Shown here: piece after piece, positions 1 to 8,013 of the stretch | How the letters are laid out: each line of letters begins with the position of its first letter | Numbering within the stretch: the first letter of the stretch is position 1 | Assembly (NCBI RefSeq): GCF_020966755.1 | Contig: NZ_JAJKFT010000010.1 | Coordinates: 310,001 to 374,000, forward strand | Source: Blastopirellula sediminis | GTDB taxonomy: Bacteria; Planctomycetota; Planctomycetia; Pirellulales; Pirellulaceae | Length of the DNA: 64,000 bases | Reading direction: 5' to 3' | Made by a program: the position numbers and the translations under genes | Notes under the pieces: generated by a model | Databases searched by the model: none | What the model saw: the letters and a program-made list of their open reading frames with translations, nothing else | What the model was told of the DNA's origin: nothing

Positions 1-64
1 GCGTTATTCAGCGTGACGGTCGATTCCCAACTATTTTTCATCGCTTTCCCCGCTCAGTGAAGTC

Positions 65-99
65 TCGAATCCGCCTGCCAACTAATTAGGCGGATTCGA
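65..99. repeat. 12-bp perfect inverted repeat (hairpin)
   Basis: The arms at 65-76 and 88-99 are exact reverse complements (TCGAATCCGCCT) separated by 11 bases. It lies downstream of the leftward gene ending at 148 and could act as a transcription end for it, but no T-run follows on either strand, so a terminator role is only a guess. Confidence 0.5.
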
Positions 100-147
100 A
101 GCGGGTAAGAGGTCAAAAAAAAATGGGAGACCGAGCAGCCGGTACGC

Positions 148-858
148 TTAGAGGGCCGTCTGATCGGCCGCCGCTTCCTTTTCGTCGACGTTAATCACGT
201 CGGCGGTCGTCAGAATCCGCGCTTCGGTCTCCAGCGGGGGAGCCGGGACGAACTCGACCAGCGTCTCAGGATGGGCGTCGCGGTACTCCCTTTCCCACTT
301 CTCCGGTAGCCCTTCGATGTGGGCTTCGTGGGGGAGCGACATGTCGAGCAATAGCAGCCGCGAACGCCCCGTCATCGCGTGGCGATAAATCTCCAGTCGT
401 TCGACCGGAATATCGGCGTCGGTCGCCATCGCCAAATAGGCGCATAGTTTGGGCAGATCGTGGTCGCTGAACTCGGGATTGTCGATCGAGATGCAGAGCC
501 CGTTTTCCCCATATTTGTAGGAGCCGCCAAGCAACTCGATATTGCCGAGAATGCCGGCCCGATGGTTCGCGATCTGCAGCTTGCGATCGTAGTTGGCCGC
601 AGCGAAAAAGAGGGCGATGCAGGTCGAAAGGGTGACGATCTCCACCGTCGTGATATGGACCCGCCTTTCCTCGCGCCAGCGCAATCGAATCTGGCCAATA
701 ATGTCGATAATCCCACCGAGCAGGATCGACATGCTGAGCGGAAAACGCCAATAGACGTGCCCGGTCGCCATCCAGAGAATGAAGATGGCGATCAAAAAGT
801 TGAGGAGCGCTACCCCAGCGGGTAGACGCTTCGCTTTCCAGAAATTGGCAAATTGCAT
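148..858 (-). CDS. hypothetical membrane protein, 236 aa
   Basis: I do not recognise this protein. Translation from the ATG at 858 begins MQFANFWKAKRL and shows about three hydrophobic segments in the first 90 residues, with an Arg-rich loop (RLRWREERR) between the second and third. The remaining ~140 residues are soluble and acidic at the C-terminus. An upstream in-frame start at 873 would add only five residues (MGPRA). The gene is followed by the TerB-like gene upstream on the same strand, about 65 bp away, so the two may be co-transcribed. Reading-frame integrity and codon use are typical of the neighbourhood; function is unknown. Confidence 0.65.
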   Translation of the reverse strand: MQFANFWKAKRLPAGVALLNFLIAIFILWMATGHVYWRFPLSMSILLGGIIDIIGQIRLRWREERRVHITTVEIVTLSTCIALFFAAANYDRKLQIANHRAGILGNIELLGGSYKYGENGLCISIDNPEFSDHDLPKLCAYLAMATDADIPVERLEIYRHAMTGRSRLLLLDMSLPHEAHIEGLPEKWEREYRDAHPETLVEFVPAPPLETEARILTTADVINVDEKEAAADQTAL

Positions 859-922
859 CGCTCTTGGGCCCAAAACAGCGAATTGGCGCCCAAGAGCATA
901 AAATGCGTAATCGCCTTCCCCC

Positions 923-1516
923 CTACTGGAAGGCGGCCTCGAGCTCTTTCAGCACCTTTTCTTCTTTATCGGAAATTCGGGAGCCGAAACGTCCCAAGAT
1001 TCCGCCAGTTGCGTCGGCAACTTTCCGCGCGCGGCCGATCGTTTCGTCATGAAACGCTTTATCCTGCTCAGGCGTCAGGCTATCGCGGATTGCGCGGACG
1101 TACGCCTGCCAGACCGGCATGCACTTTGCTTGCGGCGGGTGATCGAGCCAGTTTTCCAGCACGTCGTAGCTGGCATGCCCTTTTTCGACATGCAGGTCAA
1201 GCGCGGCCTGCAAAATCGCCGCTTTCTCTTCAACCTGCATAATCCCATCGGCCCAGGCGACAGCCATCAGCGGATAAAGCGCCATAGCGGTCAGGTTGTC
1301 CGCGGTCACGCCGATTTCGACGAAATGCTTGAGGAGCGCGTCGTCTTTGATCCCCGTCGCCTTTTTCAGCTCGGCGATCTGTTCCTCTTCTTGAATCTGC
1401 TCCCAGAGACGCTCCCACAACTCTTGGTTCTTGGGAACGAACATCGAGTCCAACAAGAGGCGGAAACTGGGGGTTTCCTGGTGGTGCAGATGGTTTGGTT
1501 CGTTTCGATCAGTCAC
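923..1516 (-). CDS. TerB-like helical protein, 197 aa
   Basis: The product is all-alpha and soluble. Residues ~75-115 read ALYPLMAVAWADG followed by MQVEEKAAI, which resembles the TerB/tellurite-resistance fold, where an Asp-Gly in one helix pair and a Glu further on (aDG-x-x-x-x-E) form an acidic, metal-binding-like patch. No signal peptide or membrane segment is seen. The domain assignment is by motif only; full TerB proteins are about 150 aa, so the first ~50 residues would be an extra N-terminal helix region. The role is unknown. It is divergent from the nucleotidyltransferase gene at 1721, with a 204-bp shared upstream region. Confidence 0.6.
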   Translation of the reverse strand: MTDRNEPNHLHHQETPSFRLLLDSMFVPKNQELWERLWEQIQEEEQIAELKKATGIKDDALLKHFVEIGVTADNLTAMALYPLMAVAWADGIMQVEEKAAILQAALDLHVEKGHASYDVLENWLDHPPQAKCMPVWQAYVRAIRDSLTPEQDKAFHDETIGRARKVADATGGILGRFGSRISDKEEKVLKELEAAFQ

Positions 1517-1720
1517 GGTGCGCGCCTTCGCAGCTTACTTGCAGTGAAAGAAGAGGTTCCATTACTACCCGCATTTTATCCCTATTGCCCCGCGGGAACC
1601 ACTACAAGGTTTTCCCCCGCGAGAAACCAACGCGGGCTGGAATCAAGACTCGTTTCGTGGGATATTGGCGACCCTCTGGCAGCGCACGCGGCGAACGCCG
1701 AAACACTCTAAGAGCCGAAG

Positions 1721-2467
1721 ATGAAAAGACTTGCAGTCGTACTTGCCGCCGGCAAGGGAACACGCATGAAATCGGAGCTGCCCAAAGTGCTCGTTCCGGC
1801 CCTCGGTCGACCGATGATCGAATACGTCCTCGACGCTTTGGCCGCCGTCGGCGTCGATCAGGTGCTGGTCGTCGTCGGACATCGGGCCGATCTGGTCCGA
1901 GAAACGCTCGCCGATCGCCCCGGCGTCAGCTTCGTCGACCAGACTGAACAGCTCGGAACCGGCCACGCCGTCATGGTTTGTCGCGATCACCTGGCCGATT
2001 TCGCCGGCTCGGTCGTCGTTTTGACCGGCGATTCGCCCCTGGTACAGCCCAGTTCGCTCGAAAAACTTCTCACTCGCTTCGAGCAGGAACAAATGGCCTG
2101 TTTGCTGGGAACCCTCGAAAAAGAAAATCCGACCGGTCTGGGACGGATCGTGCGGGACGCTGAGGGTCGATTTACCGGCATTGTCGAAGAAAAAGATGCG
2201 ACTGACCAGCAGCGGCAAATTCGTGAGGTGAATATGAGCACCTACGTCTTCGATTGTCAAAATTTGCTGCAAGCGCTCGAAAAATTAACCAACCAGAACC
2301 GCCAGCGGGAGTATTACCTGACCGATTGCCCGGCGATTCTGAGTTCGATGGGACTCTCGGTCGACGCTTCGCCCGTTTTGGCGGCTTGCGAAGCGTTAAG
2401 CGTGAATTCGATGGAGGATTTGCGTTTGGTGGAAGAAGAGATGAGCCGTCTCGGTTACACTAAGTAA
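1721..2467 (+). CDS. GlmU-type UDP-GlcNAc pyrophosphorylase domain (NTP transferase)
   Basis: The N-terminus carries the nucleotidyltransferase signature LAAGKGTRM followed by SELPKVL, the usual UTP-binding loop and Lys of sugar-nucleotide pyrophosphorylases, and later GTGHAVMV, which matches the GlmU uridine-recognition loop. At 248 residues it contains only the pyrophosphorylase half; the left-handed beta-helix acetyltransferase half of bifunctional GlmU (about 450 aa) is absent. It probably makes UDP-N-acetylglucosamine for peptidoglycan or surface glycans from GlcNAc-1-phosphate and UTP. The gene is followed 68 bp later by prs, the same order as glmU-prs in Bacillus, which supports the assignment. 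Confidence 0.8.
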   Translation: MKRLAVVLAAGKGTRMKSELPKVLVPALGRPMIEYVLDALAAVGVDQVLVVVGHRADLVRETLADRPGVSFVDQTEQLGTGHAVMVCRDHLADFAGSVVVLTGDSPLVQPSSLEKLLTRFEQEQMACLLGTLEKENPTGLGRIVRDAEGRFTGIVEEKDATDQQRQIREVNMSTYVFDCQNLLQALEKLTNQNRQREYYLTDCPAILSSMGLSVDASPVLAACEALSVNSMEDLRLVEEEMSRLGYTK

Positions 2468-2535
2468 TTCGCCCTGGCCCTTGGGCCCTCGTACTGAACG
2501 CCCCTTCGGATTGGATCGTGCATTCCGCTTCGAAA

Positions 2536-3504
2536 ATGAGAGAGATCAAAATCTTTAGCGGTCGCGCGAATCCGCGCCTGGCCGGCGACATCTGCAAGTT
2601 CCTGAATATTCCGCTGGGCCGCATTACCCTGGGGGAATTCCCGGACGGCGAAAACGCCTGCAAGATCGAGGAAGACGTCCGCGGCCGCGACGTCTTTCTG
2701 ATCCAACCGACCTGTCCTCCGGTCAACAACAACATCATGGAGTTGTTGATCATGATCGACAGTTGCCGCCGCGCGAGCGCCGAGCGAATCACCGCTGTGA
2801 TTCCGTACTTCGGCTACGCTCGCCAGGACCGCAAAGACGAAGGTCGCGTGCCGATCACCGCCAAGCTGGTCTCGGACGTCATCACCGCCGCCGGGGCCGA
2901 TCGCGTGCTGACGATGGACCTGCACGCCGCTCAGATCCAGGGCTTCTTCAACGTGCCGGTCGATCACTTGTACGCCGCGCCGGTGCTGAACCACTACTTC
3001 CAGATGCTCAACATCCCGGAAGACGAGCTGGTAATCGTCAGCCCCGACGCCGGCAGCATCAAGCGCGCGGTCAGCCATCATCGCCGCCTGGGCGGTCGTT
3101 TGGCGATTTGCGACAAGCGTCGTCACAGCGCCAGCGATACGACGCAAGAGAACATCATCGGCGGTCCGGTCGAAGGACGCACGGCGATCATCTTTGACGA
3201 CATGATCAGCACCGCGGGCTCGATCTGCGGCGCCGCGAAGACCACCTTCGAAGCCGGCGCCAAAGAGATCTACATCGCCGCGACCCACGGCGTCCTCTGC
3301 GGAGACGCGATCGCCCGACTGCAAGCCGCGCCGATCAAAGAGATCATCCTGACCGACACGATCCCGCATCAGTCGGGCCATTTGCTGCCGAACACGAAGA
3401 TCCTGACCGTCGCGCCGCTGCTGGGCGAAGCGATCAAGCGTATCCACAACGACGAGTCGATCAGCGCGATCTTCCGCGAAGATTTCGGCGCGTTCCAAGG
3501 TTAG
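2536..3504 (+). CDS. prs: ribose-phosphate pyrophosphokinase (PRPP synthetase)
   Basis: The enzyme transfers pyrophosphate from ATP to ribose-5-phosphate to make PRPP for nucleotide, His and Trp synthesis in the cytoplasm. Visible motifs are the N-terminal IKIFSG start, GEFPDGE, the flexible-loop YARQDRK, the metal-binding MDLHAAQIQGFF, and the PRPP loop IIFDDMISTAGS. The 322-residue length from the ATG at 2536 matches the family; a GTG at 2518 would add six residues that the family does not have. It follows the GlmU-type gene and is probably co-transcribed with it. Confidence 0.96.
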   Translation: MREIKIFSGRANPRLAGDICKFLNIPLGRITLGEFPDGENACKIEEDVRGRDVFLIQPTCPPVNNNIMELLIMIDSCRRASAERITAVIPYFGYARQDRKDEGRVPITAKLVSDVITAAGADRVLTMDLHAAQIQGFFNVPVDHLYAAPVLNHYFQMLNIPEDELVIVSPDAGSIKRAVSHHRRLGGRLAICDKRRHSASDTTQENIIGGPVEGRTAIIFDDMISTAGSICGAAKTTFEAGAKEIYIAATHGVLCGDAIARLQAAPIKEIILTDTIPHQSGHLLPNTKILTVAPLLGEAIKRIHNDESISAIFREDFGAFQG

Positions 3505-3528
3505 GAAGGCCGTTACTTACTTATGTGC

Positions 3529-3681
3529 GTGTGCCACTGCTGGCTTGTCCAGCAGCGTTTGAGCGCTCCAAGTAAGAAATGGCGGAAGCTCCGATTCATC
3601 GTAACGGCGTTATCGCACTTCTTGATCAAATCCGAGTCGCTTGGGCATTCCGCACTGCTGGACAAGCCAGCAGTGGCACAC
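3529..3681. repeat. paired palindromic element, family A (REP-like)
   Basis: The 27-base arms at 3529-3555 and 3655-3681 are perfect reverse complements of each other. Each arm is itself a hairpin: CTGCTGG and CCAGCAG separated by five bases. The 99-base spacer shows no gene. It sits between the convergent ends of prs and the EVE gene. This two-headed layout is that of REP doublets (BIMEs); no REP-associated transposase gene is in the window. Confidence 0.85.
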
Positions 3682-3692
3682 AAAGCCCAAGA

Positions 3693-4205
3693 CTACTTCC
3701 GCTTCTTGCTCCGTTTCGCCAGCTTCAAAACGGCGTCCCACTCGTTCTTCGTCACCGGTTGGACCGAGAGCCGCGAGCCTTTCCGCATCAGTTCCATGTC
3801 GGCCAGCGCTGCGACGCCGGTCAGTTGATCGCGGCCCAGCGGCTCTTCAAACATCTCGGTCAGCTGGACGTCGACCATGAACCACCGCGGCGCGTCAGGC
3901 GTGCTCTTTTCGTCGTAGTGATGATCCTTCTTGTCCCACGACGTGTGGTCCGGGTAACCCTCTTTGACGATCGTCGCCGTGCCGACAATCGCCGGCGGGC
4001 TGGCGTTACTGTGGTAGAAGAACGCTTCGTCCCCAACTTTCATGTCGTCCCGCATGAAATTGCGGGCCTGATAGTTGCGAACTCCGCTCCAAAAAGTGGT
4101 CTGCTTCTTTTCGTTCGCCAGATCGTCGATCGAATACGATTCCGATTCGGTCTTGAGCAACCAGTAACGCTTGTCGGAGTTGGACTTAGCTGCTTTTTTG
4201 GCCAC
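3693..4205 (-). CDS. EVE domain protein
   Basis: The 170-residue product is a single EVE (PUA-like fold) domain after a short Lys-rich head. Typical EVE segments are YWLLKTESESYSIDDL, TFWSGVRNYQARNF, VGDEAFFYHSN, and IVGTATI. EVE domains are reader modules for modified bases in DNA or RNA, related to the human thymocyte nuclear protein THYN1. No restriction or defence partner is next to it here, so a housekeeping RNA or DNA reading role is as likely as defence. The start at 4205 is chosen because MAKKAAKS leads directly into the domain. Confidence 0.9.
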   Translation of the reverse strand: MAKKAAKSNSDKRYWLLKTESESYSIDDLANEKKQTTFWSGVRNYQARNFMRDDMKVGDEAFFYHSNASPPAIVGTATIVKEGYPDHTSWDKKDHHYDEKSTPDAPRWFMVDVQLTEMFEEPLGRDQLTGVAALADMELMRKGSRLSVQPVTKNEWDAVLKLAKRSKKRK

Positions 4206-4386
4206 GACGATCGACTTTCCGCGATAGCAAGAAGGAAATCGGGTTGGGAGAGTTTCGTTTCATCATCTAAAATCAGCTAAATGCCGCAAGATAGGGAAGG
4301 GGATGTAAGGGGATTTCCGTTTGGCAGCGGGCCCGATTTCCGCTAATTTGCAACCGATTCTGGCGAATACCTAGTCACGAAGAACG

Positions 4387-5328
4387 ATGAATATCGATCC
4401 TGACAGCAAGACGCTCCAACTCGACCGGTTTCTGGCCGTGCCGATGTTCTGCGCGTCGATGTTGTTCCTGGTCTTCGTCGCTGCGGCCGTGCAGGAATTC
4501 ACTTCCGAGACGATTTATCAGTCGGTCGAAGCGAGTCTCTACTTCTTCGAGCTGACGCTGTTGATGTTTCCCCTCTTCCTTGCTGAGGCGCTGGCCCATT
4601 TCTGGATCGGCAGCCCACGCTGGAAAACGGCGTTCCTCCGCTCGCTCCTTCCCCCGCTTCGTTTAGCGGCTCGCGATCACGAGACCGGCACGACGATGTG
4701 GCTGCCGATGCTCGGTTGGCGCGAAGTGGACGACGACTTGCACGAAGAGGTAGAGCGCGCCTTCAGCGGCCCGATGATGGTGGTCGCTCTGATGATCTTG
4801 CCGCTACTCGCGATCAGCTTGGTCTGGCACTACCGGATCGATATCGGCCAGTATCCATGGCTCGAAGCGATCGTCGAAACCGGCTACAGCATCACCTGGC
4901 TGGCCTTCACCGTCGAGTTCATTGTGATGTTCTCGCTGGTCGATAAGAAATTCGCCTATGTCCGCAAACATTGGGTCGATCTGCTGATCATTTGCTTGCC
5001 GCTGGTCGCCTTCCTGCGCGTCCTGCGCGTTTCGCAGCTGTTGCGACTTCAGCAAGTCACCAAGGCGACGCGGATCTATCGGCTGCGTGGACTTGCCCTG
5101 CGACTGTGGCGCGGGATCGTCGCTCTCGACATGTTGTCGCGACTGATGCGTCTTGATCCCGAGCGACGGATTGAGCTGCTGGAAGAGTTGATCACGGAGA
5201 AGGAAGAAGAAATCGAAAAGATTCGGGAACAGATCTCCGAGCTTCAAGCCCGCATCGCCACCAAAGCGAAGGTAGCGCCGCCGCAGATCGCGCCCGAAAC
5301 GCCAGCCAAAGATACGGAAGCGGCTTAA
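4387..5328 (+). CDS. voltage-sensor-like membrane protein with C-terminal coiled coil
   Basis: This 313-residue protein has two N-terminal hydrophobic helices (~15-37, ~47-73), another at ~128-148, then a segment resembling a voltage-sensor: S2-like 163-185 with Glu177, S3-like 197-212 with Asp198, and an S4-like helix with regularly spaced basic residues (R211, R214, R220, K226, R229, R232, R234). No pore loop or selectivity filter follows. Instead residues ~255-292 form a heptad-rich, Glu/Lys coiled coil and the tail is Pro/Ala-rich. It may be a voltage-sensor-only protein (proton-channel-like or a regulatory sensor), but this is inference from charge pattern. Its stop is 2 bp before the bioF start, so the two are co-translated. 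Confidence 0.7.
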   Translation: MNIDPDSKTLQLDRFLAVPMFCASMLFLVFVAAAVQEFTSETIYQSVEASLYFFELTLLMFPLFLAEALAHFWIGSPRWKTAFLRSLLPPLRLAARDHETGTTMWLPMLGWREVDDDLHEEVERAFSGPMMVVALMILPLLAISLVWHYRIDIGQYPWLEAIVETGYSITWLAFTVEFIVMFSLVDKKFAYVRKHWVDLLIICLPLVAFLRVLRVSQLLRLQQVTKATRIYRLRGLALRLWRGIVALDMLSRLMRLDPERRIELLEELITEKEEEIEKIREQISELQARIATKAKVAPPQIAPETPAKDTEAA

Positions 5329-5330
5329 CA

Positions 5331-6503
5331 ATGACGCGACGCCCGCTGGCCTGGCTAGAAGAAGAACTGCAGACGCTCGATCAGTTGCACATGCGTCGTC
5401 ATTTGCGCACCCACTTCGGTCCGCAAACGGCGGAGCAAACGGTCGACGGCCAGCGCTTCGTCAACTTCGGCGGCAACGACTATCTCGGTCTGGCCGCTGA
5501 TCCAAGGCTCGCCGCCGCCGCAATCGCCGCGATTGAAAACGAAGGCTGGGGTTCCGGCGCTAGTCCGCTGGTCACCGGACATGGCGCATCGCACGCAGCG
5601 CTCGAAACTTCGCTGGCCGAACTGGAAGGGACCGAAGCGGCGCTCCTCTTCTCCTCCGGCTTCGCCGCCAACGTCGGCACGATTACGGCGCTCGCCGGTA
5701 AGGGAGACGTGATCTTCAGCGACGCGAAGAATCACGCCAGCATTATTGACGGGGTCCGCCTCTGCGGCGCTCGCCCCCAGATCTACCAACACCTCGACGT
5801 CGATCATCTCGAAAAGCTGATCGCCCAGGCCTCGGCGTTTCGCCGCCGCTACATCGTTACCGACACTCTTTTCAGCATGGACGGCGATTTCGCCCCGCTG
5901 GTCGAACTGTGCGAACTGGCCGAGCGCTACGATGCGATCGTGATCGTCGACGAAGCGCACGCGACCGGCGTCTTCGGCCAACATGGCCGCGGCGTTTGCG
6001 AACATCTGGGGGTCGAAGAGCAAGTCGACGTCCGGATCGGCACCCTCAGCAAGGCGCTCGGCGGACATGGGGGCTTTGTCGTCGGCAGCCAAACGCTAAT
6101 CGACTGGCTCCTGAACCGGGCCCGCAGCTACGTCTTTTCGACCGCCGCGCCGATGGCGGCCTCCGCCGCAATGATCGCCGCACTCCAGATCGTCCGTGAT
6201 GAACCGGAACGCCGTCAATTGCTTCTGGAGCGAGCCGCCAACCTCCGCGAAACGTTGCGCAAACAAGGATGGCAAGTCGGCGGCGAAAGCCAGATCATTC
6301 CGATCCTGATCGGCGAACCGGAGCCGACGATGCAGGCCTCGCATCGTCTGCGTGAGCAAGGACTGTTCGTACCAGGCATTCGTCCTCCCAGCGTTCCGAG
6401 CGGCGAATCGCTGTTGCGGATCAGCCTCAGCTATGCGCACACGCCGGAGCATCTCGATCGCCTGATCGCGGCGCTGGCTGATCTGCGTCAACGTCTGCTG
6501 TAA
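5331..6503 (+). CDS. bioF: 8-amino-7-oxononanoate synthase-type PLP enzyme
   Basis: The 390-residue protein belongs to the alpha-oxoamine synthase family. It shows FGGNDYLGLA near residue 45, the GSGASPLVTGH segment, the cofactor Asp in VDEAHATGVFG, and the PLP lysine in TLSKALGGHGG. BioF condenses pimeloyl-thioester and alanine to 8-amino-7-oxononanoate in biotin synthesis. No other bio gene is near, so a related role (a 2-amino-3-ketobutyrate or lipid-type condensing enzyme) cannot be excluded. The start is 2 bp after the preceding gene and 38 bp ahead of the epimerase gene, suggesting an operon of three. Confidence 0.85.
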   Translation: MTRRPLAWLEEELQTLDQLHMRRHLRTHFGPQTAEQTVDGQRFVNFGGNDYLGLAADPRLAAAAIAAIENEGWGSGASPLVTGHGASHAALETSLAELEGTEAALLFSSGFAANVGTITALAGKGDVIFSDAKNHASIIDGVRLCGARPQIYQHLDVDHLEKLIAQASAFRRRYIVTDTLFSMDGDFAPLVELCELAERYDAIVIVDEAHATGVFGQHGRGVCEHLGVEEQVDVRIGTLSKALGGHGGFVVGSQTLIDWLLNRARSYVFSTAAPMAASAAMIAALQIVRDEPERRQLLLERAANLRETLRKQGWQVGGESQIIPILIGEPEPTMQASHRLREQGLFVPGIRPPSVPSGESLLRISLSYAHTPEHLDRLIAALADLRQRLL

Positions 6504-6541
6504 GATCTCCTCACTCAATTGACCAACTGCGACGAACCTCG

Positions 6542-7561
6542 ATGGCGACCTATTTCGTAACCGGCGGCAGCGGCTTTGTCGGCCGACATCTCTGCCAGCG
6601 TTTGGCGGCCGAAGGGCACACGCTCCGCTGCGCCGTGCGCAAGAGTTCGGCCACCGCACATCTGCAAGAGCTGGGCGCCGAACTGATCGAAGTCGATCTG
6701 ACCGCAGGGGGCGACTTGCGCTCCGCACTGGAAGGCTGCGACGGCATTTTCCATTCCGCCGGCTTGATCTCTCCAAGGCGGGAGGAACAGCTCCTGCGCG
6801 TCAATCGAGATGGAACCCGTTTCCTCTGCGAAGCGGCGGCCGAACTGCCGACGCCTCCTCCGCTGATCTACGTTTCGAGCATCGCCGCGGCCGGTCCCGC
6901 GAAATCAGACGAGCCGCGGCGTCCCGCCGATTTTCCCAAACCAGTCTCCCGCTACGGCGAGAGCAAACGGGCCGGCGAGCGGCAATTGGAAATGGTCGCC
7001 GATCGCGTGCCGACGACGATCGTTCGCCCCGGCATCATCTTTGGCGAAGCGAATCGCGATATGTTCCCCATGTTTCGGTCGATTCGCCGCTTTGGCGTGC
7101 ACGCGATGCCGCGAGCCGATCTCCGCCTCTCGTTGATCTATGTCGGCGACCTGATCGAACTGCTGATCCAGGCGCTCGCGCACGGCCGGCGAATCACTCA
7201 TCGCGAAGATCCGCAGTCGAAGTTCGACGGCGTCGGGTATTACTTTGCCGCTGACGCAGAGCAGCCGACCTATCAAGCGCTAGGGGAGATGGTCGCCGAA
7301 GCGGTCGACGTCCCCCGTCTGCGCGCGATTACGATGCCCAGTCCGCTCGTCTGGACGACTGCAACCGCTTCGGAACTATTCGGCAAAGCGATTGGCCGCC
7401 CCAATATTCTCACCCGCGATAAGATTCGCGAAGCGATCGCCGGCGACTGGACCTGCGACATTTCTACCGCCGTCGATGAGCTGGGCTTTCAGCCGGCGCA
7501 GTCGCTGCAGACAGGCCTGTGCCAAACGGCCCAGTGGTATCGCGCCGAAGGCTGGCTGTAG
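6542..7561 (+). CDS. NAD(P)-dependent epimerase/dehydratase (extended SDR)
   Basis: The protein opens with a Rossmann loop TGGSGFVGRHL and has the extended-SDR features IFHSAGLIS, YVSSIAAAGP and the catalytic YGESKRAGE (Tyr-x-x-x-Lys), then TIVRPGIIFG. The 339-residue length fits the atypical/extended SDR group that includes dihydroflavonol-4-reductase-like and sterol/hopanoid-related enzymes. The substrate is not evident. It probably closes the operon that starts at 4387 and could act on the product of the BioF-type condensing enzyme, which is speculation. Confidence 0.85.
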   Translation: MATYFVTGGSGFVGRHLCQRLAAEGHTLRCAVRKSSATAHLQELGAELIEVDLTAGGDLRSALEGCDGIFHSAGLISPRREEQLLRVNRDGTRFLCEAAAELPTPPPLIYVSSIAAAGPAKSDEPRRPADFPKPVSRYGESKRAGERQLEMVADRVPTTIVRPGIIFGEANRDMFPMFRSIRRFGVHAMPRADLRLSLIYVGDLIELLIQALAHGRRITHREDPQSKFDGVGYYFAADAEQPTYQALGEMVAEAVDVPRLRAITMPSPLVWTTATASELFGKAIGRPNILTRDKIREAIAGDWTCDISTAVDELGFQPAQSLQTGLCQTAQWYRAEGWL

Positions 7562-7564
7562 TCG

Positions 7565-7930
7565 CTAGCGGCGACGACGACGGAGCTCCACCAGGATCAG
7601 CCGCTGATTCGCGAGTCCCGAAAACCCGATCCCTAAGATCATCCAACCGAAGAAGAGCATCATCACCGGCGGGTGAACCGGGATGAACATCATCGCGCCG
7701 GCGGTCAGCATCCCCAAGCCAAACGTGGTAATCGCCAGCAAGATGCAGGTCGTGCGCCAACCATCGGCCAGACTAAGCAAAGAGTCTTGCGGGGGAAGCT
7801 CGCGCAGTTCGACGACGGTCATCCCTTCTTCCGCTTCCAGAGTCCGCCGCGCCGACTCTTCGTCGTAGGCTTCCACTTCCCGGCGTTCTAACTTTCCCGT
7901 CGAGTCTTTCAAATAAGCGGCGAACTGCAT
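7565..7930 (-). CDS. small membrane protein with GspF-like N-terminal segment
   Basis: The 121-residue product begins MQFAAYLKDSTGKLERREVEA and continues with EESARRTLEAEEGMTVVELRE, a pattern like the cytoplasmic N-terminus of type II secretion/type IV pilus platform proteins (GspF/PilC), where a short beta-strand, a Gly-Lys and an Ala-Arg-x-x-Leu helix recur. This is followed by two hydrophobic helices (about 59-80 and 86-107) and a poly-Arg C-terminus. It is far too short to be GspF itself. It is convergent with the epimerase gene (3 bp apart). Function unknown. Confidence 0.65.
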   Translation of the reverse strand: MQFAAYLKDSTGKLERREVEAYDEESARRTLEAEEGMTVVELRELPPQDSLLSLADGWRTTCILLAITTFGLGMLTAGAMMFIPVHPPVMMLFFGWMILGIGFSGLANQRLILVELRRRRR

Positions 7931-8013
7931 AAGACGACACCAGGCGAGTGACGAGGCAAACGATGAGCGGGGATACCGTTGATCTACTAGTATACCCGTA
8001 GATCGTTTTCTGC

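Noticed and set aside
2455-3498. 347-codon minus-strand open frame over prs
   Set aside because: It is antisense to a clear PRPP synthetase and shows only Arg/Asp-rich low-likelihood protein.
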